Below are positions 1 through 4,972 of a DNA stretch of 7,330 nucleotides, one piece after another. Made by a program: the position numbers and the translations under genes. Origin of the DNA: Phycisphaerales bacterium UBA2218. Its GTDB lineage: Bacteria; Planctomycetota; Phycisphaerae; Sedimentisphaerales; Anaerobacaceae. The DNA is taken from contig DCUI01000159.1 in NCBI GenBank assembly GCA_002327785.1, forward strand, positions 153-7,482. The letters are read 5' to 3'. Position 1 is the first letter of the stretch; the number at the start of each line of letters is the position of its first letter. The notes below the pieces were generated by a model. The model ran no database searches. It was not told where the DNA came from and saw only the letters and a list, made by a program, of their open reading frames with translations.

Positions 1-406
1 CACGAATCTTTTCAACGAGGCACAATTGACGATTCACTATTCTGACGCACCGCGCATGCCCCTGTTCCGGTTGGTCTCTCATGGGCGCCACTTGCTCCGG
101 GTTCTTCTCGCTCAGGTCACTGCTTTCGTGCGGGTCGTCTGCAAGGTGGTACAGTTCGCACCTTACTCGGTTGTTCTTGTCAATTCGGTGGAACTTCCAG
201 GGCCAGTCGAGCCACGCGGCGTGGCCCGGGAAGTTGTCTTCGGGATACTGTTTGTTGATTTGGCCCGCATCGAGGAATTGATGGGCTGGATCATCGACCT
301 CCTTGCCGGTCCGCTGCGTTTCGAGCAGACCGGCGATCCACTGCTTGCCTGCCGATGGCACGAACGGGGCCGAGAGAAATCTGTAACCGAGTCGGATGCC
401 GGGGCA
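1..406 (-). pseudogene. C-terminal remnant of a sulfatase
   Basis: The minus strand has an open frame from 406 to the window edge with no ATG until position 77, and an in-frame TAG lies at 407-409. Its translation reads like the last part of a planctomycete sulfatase: PSAGKQWIAGLLETQ, then QYPEDNFPGHAAWLDWPWKF, then CELYHLADDPHESSDLSEKN. The GHAAWLDWPWK and ELYHLADDP-E--DL blocks are hallmarks of the C-terminal subdomain. The whole N-terminal alkaline-phosphatase-like domain, with the C/S-x-P-x-R formylglycine site and the metal ligands, is absent; sulfatases are usually 450-600 residues and this is about 135. The tail after PEQ no longer matches the usual ending well, so a frameshift near position 40-60 is possible. 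A GTG at 359-361 could start a short product, but I infer a decaying fragment cut off at its 5' end by whatever brought in the neighbouring methyltransferase gene. The family call rests on remembered motifs, not a search. Confidence 0.72.
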
Positions 407-486
407 CTAACTGGTGGGCGGCCCATGTTGGGCATTGCTGAATTGCTGAAAAACGTCGCAATGAGGGATCGTGAAAGGACACGACC

Positions 487-1212
487 ATGTCGAAGAGAAT
501 CTGGATCAGTCTGGTGGGAACTACAGTGCTGGTTGCGGCTGGCCTGCTTCTGGCCCAGCCGGGACCCGGACCCGGCGGCAGGCGGGGGCGGGGCATGGGA
601 CCTCAAGGCGGTCAGGGCATCCAGAACAGGGTCCCTACGGCCAAGAACGCCAAAGAGAAAGCGATTCTCGACGTGCTTGATGAAATGGACCGCAACCAGC
701 GGGGGGGCAACATGAACGTGCCCATGGAGGACGGGCGGCTCCTGCGGCTCCTTGCCGAGTCCATCGGGGCCAAGCATGTTGTCGAAATCGGCACCTCGAA
801 CGGCTATTCCGGGCTTTGGCAGTGTCTGGCACTGAAGGCCACGGGCGGAAGGCTGACCACCTTCGAGATCGACGCGGGACGTGCCGCGATGGCCCGTGAG
901 AACTTCAAGAGGGCCGGCGTGGACGGCATCGTCACGCTCGTCGAGGGGGACGCCCATGAAAAGGTCGTGGAGGTCGTCGGTCCCGTCGACATTGCCTTCA
1001 TCGATGCCGACAAGGAAGGGTACACGGACTATCTGACCAAGCTGCTCCCCAAGGTTCGCCCGGGCGGTTTGATTATCGCCCACAACGTCAATCCCCAGAT
1101 GGCGGACGCGGAATTCGTACAGGCGATCACGACGAATCCGGACCTTGAGACCATTTTCTATGCTCAAGGAGGCGGCGTCAGCGTAACGTTGAAGAAACGA
1201 GGCATGGAGTAG
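487..1212 (+). CDS. Exported SAM-dependent O-methyltransferase (methyltransferase family 3 type)
   Basis: This encodes a 241-residue class I methyltransferase of the catechol/caffeoyl-CoA O-methyltransferase type, which moves a methyl group from S-adenosylmethionine to a hydroxyl. Residues 1-23 look like a signal peptide or membrane anchor (K-R, then a hydrophobic run ending LLLAQ). They are followed by a Gly/Pro/Arg-rich linker (about 24-45). The catalytic fold shows the SAM loop VVEIGTSNGYSGLW (98-111), the acidic ribose-binding FEID (126-129), GDAHE (154-158) and FIDADKEGY (171-179) with a metal-binding Asp. The usual (A)DN motif after the GGL strand is AHN here (198-200), so one expected metal-ligand Asp is His. 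AAAGGA eight bases ahead of the ATG supports this start. The mature part is close to the usual 200-220 residues. The substrate is unknown. An exported SAM-dependent enzyme is odd, because SAM is cytoplasmic; a membrane-anchored enzyme with an inward-facing domain is an alternative. Confidence 0.88.
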   Translation: MSKRIWISLVGTTVLVAAGLLLAQPGPGPGGRRGRGMGPQGGQGIQNRVPTAKNAKEKAILDVLDEMDRNQRGGNMNVPMEDGRLLRLLAESIGAKHVVEIGTSNGYSGLWQCLALKATGGRLTTFEIDAGRAAMARENFKRAGVDGIVTLVEGDAHEKVVEVVGPVDIAFIDADKEGYTDYLTKLLPKVRPGGLIIAHNVNPQMADAEFVQAITTNPDLETIFYAQGGGVSVTLKKRGME

Positions 1213-1222
1213 ACTCTACTTA

Positions 1223-1254
1223 CTTGTCGGCCCCCCTCCACGGGCCCGGACAAG
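1223..1254 (+). terminator. Stem-loop after the methyltransferase gene
   Basis: CTTGTC (1223-1228) pairs with GACAAG (1249-1254). Inside it GGCCC pairs with GGGCC, leaving a two-base bulge on the 3' side and an 8-base loop. It begins 11 bases after the stop codon of the methyltransferase gene. No T-run follows, so it is not a textbook intrinsic terminator; it could be a 3'-end stabilising hairpin or a non-canonical terminator. Confidence 0.45.
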
Positions 1255-1378
1255 CTCCTATACGCAGGTGTGTCGGTGGATTCTCCTCGCCCGACAGCGA
1301 TTTACAGAAGACCATCGGCACCCTTTTGCATTCCATCGGATGCAAGTTCGTCGGGGCAAGATCGGAAAGGACTTGGCA

Positions 1379-1906
1379 ATGGCAGAGTACGCACAGCTTC
1401 TGAAACGGCCGCTCGTCACACCCATCACCACGGCCCTGTTCGCCATCGTGTCCTTCACGGGCATCCTGATGCTCCTGCACGTCAAGAGTGCGATGGTCAA
1501 GGAGTTCCACGAGTGGGTCGGCCTATCGTTTGTCGTGGCGGCCGGCGTCCACTTGGCTGTGAATTGGAGTTGTTTCGCTTCCTACCTGCGCAAGCCGCTC
1601 ACGATCGCGCTGGCTGTCGTCGTCGTGGCCCTCGTCGTGCTCCTGCTTGCGGGCGGCGAGAGCGGTCGCCCGGGCGGTAGGCTGCCAGTCATGGAGATCG
1701 CACGGCGGATTGAGGCCGCGTCGCTGGCCCACGCGGCCCCACTGTTTGGCGTCAGCGTGGAAGAATCGTTGACTACTCTGAAATCGCAGGGTCTGTATGT
1801 GTCGAGCGAAGACGAGCGCATCGCGGACATCGCACGAAACAATGGGAAACAGGCTCCGGAGATCATCAGCCTGCTCCTGGCGGCAGGCGGAAAGCAGGAC
1901 CGCTGA
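1379..1906 (+). CDS. DUF4405-family small membrane protein
   Basis: This is a 175-residue protein with three hydrophobic segments (about 14-34, 46-64 and 73-91). The stretch TGILMLLHVKSAMVKEFHEWVGLSFVVAAGVHLAVNW is characteristic of DUF4405, with His at 34, 44 and 58 placed as in cytochrome-b-like membrane proteins, where they may bind haem. That role is inference. After the third helix comes a soluble tail of about 80 residues, including MEIARRIEAASLAHAAPLFG and GVSVEESLTTLKSQG then SSEDERIADIARNNGK. It looks like two short helical repeats of the 'x-SxEE-x-LLxxLxxxG' sort often found behind DUF4405 domains. I chose the ATG at 1379 because GGAAAGGA lies at 1364-1371 and the sequence before it (from 1268) is not protein-like. 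The next gene is convergent, with 31 bases between the stops. The physiological role is unknown, possibly membrane redox. Confidence 0.8.
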   Translation: MAEYAQLLKRPLVTPITTALFAIVSFTGILMLLHVKSAMVKEFHEWVGLSFVVAAGVHLAVNWSCFASYLRKPLTIALAVVVVALVVLLLAGGESGRPGGRLPVMEIARRIEAASLAHAAPLFGVSVEESLTTLKSQGLYVSSEDERIADIARNNGKQAPEIISLLLAAGGKQDR

Positions 1907-1909
1907 CCG

Positions 1910-1935
1910 TCGGATCCGGAAGCGCATCGATCCGA
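1910..1935. terminator. Inverted repeat between convergent genes
   Basis: TCGGATC (1910-1916) and GATCCGA (1929-1935) form a perfect 7-bp stem with a 12-base loop. It fills the 31-base gap between the DUF4405 stop (1906) and the YitT-like stop (1938), a natural position for a shared bidirectional terminator. There is no T-run on either side, so the call rests on position and stem only. Confidence 0.45.
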
Positions 1936-1937
1936 TC

Positions 1938-2447
1938 CTACCAGTGCGGCTGGTTTCCCACCTCCATGCCGGTGACGTCTTCGGCTGTCATAAGGGCAAT
2001 GAAGGCGCGTGGGTCTCTATCGAGCACAACCTTCTTCAGGGAGGAGACGTTCTTTCGGCTGATGACAGAGTACAGGATCACCGCCACGCCGATTCCGGAG
2101 AGTCCCCCGGCGATCACCGCGCTGAGCATCTTGTCGCTGATCTCGATTCGAAACGTCATCAGATACAGCATCCCGGAATAAATGGCCATGCCCCACAGGG
2201 AGTACAGCACGAATCTAAGACCGACAAACCGCCACCCCAGAGCGAACACCGGGATGTTCAGCAGCAGATAAATCGCCCCGACGGAAAGGACCGGGTACTT
2301 GTAGTAGACGATGAGGGCTGCCCCCGTCAGACCACGGGACAAGAACCACTGTGGAATCAGTATCCCCTTCACGGCCAGGGCGCAGATCGCGCCGCCCAGT
2401 GCAAGCAGGACGGTGTGGCGGATGAAGTCGTTCAGTGTCTTCGTCAT
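1938..2447 (-). CDS. YitT-family membrane protein with internal deletion
   Basis: This encodes a 169-residue protein whose ends belong to the YitT family (DUF161 membrane domain plus C-terminal DUF2179). Residues 10-123 contain hydrophobic helices and family features such as GILIPQWFLSRGLTGAALI, LNIPVFALGWRFVG and AVIAGGLSGIGV. Right after SGIGVAV the protein continues ILYSVISRKNVSSLKKVVLDRDPRAFIALMTAEDVTG, which matches the last strand-helix-strand of DUF2179. Normal members are about 280-290 residues, so roughly 110-120 residues are missing in frame: the last transmembrane helices and the first half of DUF2179. The join is near residue 121-124 (about 2078-2087). The frame stays open and GAGGGG lies 8 bases before the ATG, so a product may still be made. 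Function of YitT proteins is poorly known, probably transport. Family assignment is firm; whether this version works is not. Confidence 0.82.
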   Translation of the reverse strand: MTKTLNDFIRHTVLLALGGAICALAVKGILIPQWFLSRGLTGAALIVYYKYPVLSVGAIYLLLNIPVFALGWRFVGLRFVLYSLWGMAIYSGMLYLMTFRIEISDKMLSAVIAGGLSGIGVAVILYSVISRKNVSSLKKVVLDRDPRAFIALMTAEDVTGMEVGNQPHW

Positions 2448-2639
2448 GGCAAAGGCCCCTCAGGGCGCAGACCGCGCGCTTTCTGTTTCAAATCGGATGA
2501 TTGCCCGCCGGCGGCGCAACCGCGACGACCTCCGAACGGTCCGTCTGGGGTCAACATCAACCTGTGGGTATTGCGCCGTGCCCCTGCCTGTGCCCGCAAC
2601 AGCAGTCCAATCCGGTATGACGACCTGCGGGCAAGCAAG
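2448..2639. other. Spacer between the Rnk-like and YitT-like genes
   Basis: This stretch separates two co-directed minus-strand genes. It holds the YitT ribosome-binding site (GAGGGG on the minus strand, 2456-2461) and a stem-loop close behind the Rnk-like stop (listed separately). I see no further gene, and the translated frames through it are low-complexity Arg/Pro-rich and not protein-like. No convincing promoter for the YitT-like gene was seen, so read-through from upstream is possible. Confidence 0.5.
2591..2633 (-). terminator. Inverted repeat after the Rnk-like gene
   Basis: TGCCCGCA (2591-2598) and TGCGGGCA (2626-2633) are perfect 8-bp complements around a 27-base loop, starting 7 bases beyond the minus-strand stop codon at 2640. 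The position fits a terminator or 3'-end hairpin of the Rnk-like transcript. The long loop and lack of a T-run keep confidence low. Confidence 0.35.
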
Positions 2640-3341
2640 TTATAGATGGTAGTCCCCTGCGGCTTCCGGCTGATACAGCAACTGGTCGACCCGGACGCGT
2701 CCCTCCAAGGTGTCGCCGACCCGCCGTCCAAGAATCGATAGACCAATCGGGGACAGGACCGAGACCTTCATTTTCTCGATGTCCTTATCGTCCAGAGCGT
2801 CCAACGGGAAGACGAGGGAAAGCGTGATCTCGTTGTTCTTATCATCGTCCTTCAGACGCACCTGCGAGTTCATCGTCACCACGTCTCCCGGAACGTCCTG
2901 GGGAGCCACCGTATCAGCGGACTCCAGCAAACGTTGAAGCTTGTCCAGGTGCGCGTTTGCCGGTGATTCCGGCGACATGGCGCTTGCTATCAGCGTCCGA
3001 AGACGCAGGGAGTCGAACTCCGTGATTTGGAGCCTGGCCTGGTCGCGACGTCGGGATTTTCTTCCCCAGCGTTTGGGCGGTTCCGCCCCCAGCGTGATGC
3101 CGCGGGTCCGGCAGAAATCGATGATCCGGCCGATCGTCAGTTTCCATTGATGGGCGGTCAACCCGTTGATGAATACCTGTCCGGGGGCGCCATAGAATAC
3201 CGGGTGGATCTCCTTGGTGTGGTGAACGTGGAGGCACTGGAGTCTCCCTTCCCACCAGCACACGTGATAGTACTTCCAGGATTCGATAGGGGTCTGGGCG
3301 ATGGCTTTCACCACGATCTGTTGTACCTTCGTTTCGGTCAT
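2640..3341 (-). CDS. Rnk/GreA-C-domain protein with unknown N-terminal domain
   Basis: This is a 233-residue protein. Residues from about 106 to the end match the 'regulator of nucleoside diphosphate kinase' (Rnk) family: ITEFDSLRLRTLI (106-118), a helix NAHLDKLQRLLESADTV, DVVTMNSQVRL (153-163), SVLSPIGLSILGRRVGD (194-210) and the terminal YQPEAAGDYHL (223-233). Rnk proteins are GreA/GreB relatives that bind RNA polymerase through the C-terminal FKBP-like fold. Stand-alone Rnk is about 135 residues, so roughly 95 residues are extra at the N terminus. That part (WKYYHVCWWEGRLQCLHVHH, then FINGLTAHQWKLTIGRIIDFCRTRGITL) is aromatic- and His-rich; I do not recognise it. A basic linker (GRKSRRRDQ, 93-101) joins the two. 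AAAGGAG (3350-3356 on the minus strand) 8 bases before the ATG makes the start secure, so the extra domain is truly translated. A regulatory or nucleic-acid-binding role is inferred. A consensus promoter lies about 430 bases upstream. Confidence 0.83.
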   Translation of the reverse strand: MTETKVQQIVVKAIAQTPIESWKYYHVCWWEGRLQCLHVHHTKEIHPVFYGAPGQVFINGLTAHQWKLTIGRIIDFCRTRGITLGAEPPKRWGRKSRRRDQARLQITEFDSLRLRTLIASAMSPESPANAHLDKLQRLLESADTVAPQDVPGDVVTMNSQVRLKDDDKNNEITLSLVFPLDALDDKDIEKMKVSVLSPIGLSILGRRVGDTLEGRVRVDQLLYQPEAAGDYHL

Positions 3342-3772
3342 GGGACCAACTCCTTTCTTGGTTCGTCCGGATGCACCGGGCCACGATGGGCTCGTACAAC
3401 GCTGCGTTGATACTCAGGCTTTCGATGCGCGCACGAGGCGAGTGCTGGGGTCACGCAACATCTGTCGGCAAGGTGAGACCGACAGGCGGATCATCGCTTC
3501 GGGGAAGGTGAGGATGCTTGTCTCTGTGGATGGGACCGACGGGAATGCAGGCAGACCACCGCTTGGGATGCCGGCTGGGCGGCGACCCCATCGCTGACAG
3601 AACATGAGGTATCCTGGCGGTAGCCATCTCCGTGCATCCAAAACAATGTCAACTGAAACGCCAATTGATCGGTCAACTTTCTGCAAAAAGAGGCTCGGGA
3701 GCTTGTGGTCTTCCCCCAACGCCCCTGATCCCGTTCGACAACATCGTGTCGTCGTCAACCCATTTGCCTGCT

Positions 3773-3800
3773 ATTATACCACAACACGTCGGACTGTCAA
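3773..3800 (-). promoter_or_regulatory. Consensus sigma70-type promoter, minus strand
   Basis: On the minus strand TTGACA (3795-3800) is followed after 16 bases by TATAAT (3773-3778), both exact consensus hexamers. TGG directly before TATAAT also gives an extended -10 (TGn). Transcription would start near 3766 and run toward the Rnk-like gene at 3341, giving a leader of roughly 425 bases. Spacing is one short of the optimal 17. Confidence 0.65.
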
Positions 3801-3842
3801 CCCCCGGATACTCAAATCCCGCCACCTGCATCCATCGGCATT

Positions 3843-3870
3843 TTGACAGACTGACAGGGTAGGGTATTTT
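3843..3870 (+). promoter_or_regulatory. Divergent sigma70-type promoter, plus strand
   Basis: TTGACA (3843-3848), a 16-base spacer and TATTTT (3865-3870) point to the right, back to back with the minus-strand promoter. The expected start is near 3877, about 325 bases ahead of the prepilin ATG. The -10 matches the consensus less well. TGACAG occurs twice in direct orientation here (3844-3849 and 3852-3857) and once inverted in the opposing -35 region (3794-3799). Confidence 0.35.
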
Positions 3871-3891
3871 CCTCGTCGTGTAAAACCCAGT

Positions 3892-3921
3892 ACGATCGAC
3901 ACAGGCCGTCGGTTCGATCGT
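3892..3921. repeat. Short inverted repeat, ACGATCGA arms
   Basis: ACGATCGA (3892-3899) and TCGATCGT (3914-3921) are perfect 8-bp complements with a 14-base loop. It lies about 15 bases after the predicted start site of the plus-strand promoter at 3843-3870. It could be an operator or an early transcript hairpin; there is no further evidence. Confidence 0.35.
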
Positions 3922-4019
3922 CGGCTCGTATATGTTCTGATCAAGCCAAGCGGGGGTCGAGGGTCCTGTTGGCCCGAGATGGAGAGGGAAAACGAGCTCA
4001 TTCGCGATTTCCGCGGGCA

Positions 4020-4073
4020 GGATGATCGTCTTTCTTTCGCCGACCCGGCCTCGCCTCCGACAGAAGATCATCC
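4020..4073. repeat. Inverted repeat upstream of the prepilin promoter
   Basis: GGATGATC (4020-4027) is complementary to GATCATCC (4066-4073). After one mismatch the pairing extends by TCT/AGA, giving an 11-bp pair with one mismatch around a loop of about 30 bases. It ends 22 bases before the -35 of the prepilin promoter, so it could isolate that promoter from upstream transcription or serve as a binding site. Confidence 0.35.
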
Positions 4074-4094
4074 GATCCCTTGTTTATTGATTCC

Positions 4095-4123
4095 TTGCCC
4101 TGCGCGGCGCCATGGTGTACAAT
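4095..4123 (+). promoter_or_regulatory. Promoter for the prepilin-hydrolase unit
   Basis: TTGCCC (4095-4100) and TACAAT (4118-4123) are separated by exactly 17 bases, a good sigma70-type match. The start would be near 4130, giving a leader of about 70 bases to the ATG at 4203. It also argues against the upstream in-frame ATG at 4080, which would not be on this transcript. Confidence 0.5.
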
Positions 4124-4202
4124 AGGCTTACTGGTGGACTGTCCGGTCAGCATCTTCTGCCCGTGGCTTGACTCGCCTTCATTGAACAGAATGGGAAACA
4201 TC

Positions 4203-4964
4203 ATGACACATCGTACAAAAGCCTTCACATTGATCGAATTGCTCGTCGTTATTGCCGTCATTGCCGTCCTTATGGCGATTATGATGCCTGCGTTTCAGAA
4301 GGCCAAGGAGAGTGCCCGGGAGATAAAATGCCGGTCCAACCTGCGGAATATCGGCGTCGGAATCACCATGTTCCTGCAGGACAATGACTTCAAGCCTTTC
4401 AACAACGACACCACGAACGGCTTCTACTGGTACAACACGAACGGCACGCTCCGCGCCACCACCGACGGCGACGCCTATTGGGGAGTGGCGTACTACAGCC
4501 ACATCAAGGATCCGGACGTCTTCGGATGCCCCAGTTTTCGCAGCGTGGCCGAAGGGCTGATCTACGATGTGTCCCCGAAACTGATCTACAACGCGGCCTA
4601 TTCAGCCAGCCGGTATTTCTGGTATAATCCGGCGACCAGCAAAGAGCGAGGGACCGTCACCACGATCCGCCACCAGTCCGAGTTTATCATCGCCCACGAT
4701 CATGTGGAGCCCAAGCTCGAGCAGGGGGCGGTCGACATGTTCCACAACAGCGGCAATGGGACGATGAATCTCACCGCCTACCGAGAGGGCGGCGGCCGGG
4801 CGAAATTCTATCGCGGCATCTTCCGACACAACATCCGGTCCAACAGGGCCTACGAAACCGGCGGCCGGGCCAATATCCTGTGGCTCGACGCGCACGTGAC
4901 CCCCCTCAATGAAACCACGGGCGACGATGTCCCCGTCTGGTGGTACACCGGCAACCACCCGTAG
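4203..4964 (+). CDS. Type II secretion-style prepilin (H-X9-DG family)
   Basis: This is a 253-residue pseudopilin-like protein. The N terminus has a short basic leader (MTHRTKA) followed by FTLIELLVVIAVIAVLMAI, the prepilin peptidase signal with Glu at position 5 of the mature protein and one hydrophobic helix. Cleavage is expected after Ala7; the common Gly at -1 is Ala, as is frequent in planctomycetes. Next come QKAKESAREIKCRSNLRNIG, the helix found in DUF1559/GspG-like members, and an extended soluble domain. Near the end NILWLDAHV (about residues 230-238) corresponds to the family's D-G-H-V signature with Ala for Gly. The ATG at 4203 has GGGA six bases upstream; ATG 4191 is an alternative, and the frame stays open back to 4080, which I reject. 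The protein probably sits in the inner membrane or a pseudopilus. It shares a transcript with the hydrolase gene that follows after 8 bases. Exact role unknown; such genes are highly multiplied in planctomycetes. Confidence 0.88.
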   Translation: MTHRTKAFTLIELLVVIAVIAVLMAIMMPAFQKAKESAREIKCRSNLRNIGVGITMFLQDNDFKPFNNDTTNGFYWYNTNGTLRATTDGDAYWGVAYYSHIKDPDVFGCPSFRSVAEGLIYDVSPKLIYNAAYSASRYFWYNPATSKERGTVTTIRHQSEFIIAHDHVEPKLEQGAVDMFHNSGNGTMNLTAYREGGGRAKFYRGIFRHNIRSNRAYETGGRANILWLDAHVTPLNETTGDDVPVWWYTGNHP

Positions 4965-4972
4965 TGTGCTTG

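Larger units (their letters stand above)
3342..4202. other. Gene-poor region between divergent genes
   Basis: About 860 bases separate the start of the Rnk-like gene from the start of the prepilin gene. The open frames here (for example minus 3414-3758 and minus 3673-4071) have no protein-like character, overlap each other or the promoters, and lack good ribosome-binding sites. What I can support is regulatory: a minus-strand promoter (3773-3800), a divergent plus-strand promoter (3843-3870), the prepilin promoter (4095-4123) and two inverted repeats (3892-3921 and 4020-4073). The 3342-3766 part would be the 5' leader of the Rnk-like mRNA if the minus promoter is used. Confidence 0.55.

Noticed and set aside
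26..715. Plus-strand open frame over the sulfatase remnant and the start of the methyltransferase
   Set aside because: It overlaps two better supported features in other frames and shows no signal peptide, domain or ribosome-binding site.
163..1167. Long minus-strand open frame opposite the methyltransferase
   Set aside because: It is antisense to a gene with clear motifs, its translation is low-complexity and matches nothing, and the 163-406 part conflicts with the frame that gives the sulfatase signature.
3688..3706. Terminator-like GCTC-CC-GAGC followed by CTTTTT on the minus strand
   Set aside because: The stem is only four pairs with a two-base loop, too tight and weak for an intrinsic terminator.
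3414..3758. Possible leader gene between the minus-strand promoter and the Rnk-like gene
   Set aside because: It would begin with TTG only a few bases after the predicted transcription start, has no ribosome-binding site and no protein-like pattern.
3673..4071. Minus-strand frame of 132 codons
   Set aside because: It runs across the consensus minus-strand promoter and the divergent promoter, and its translation lacks domain-like features.
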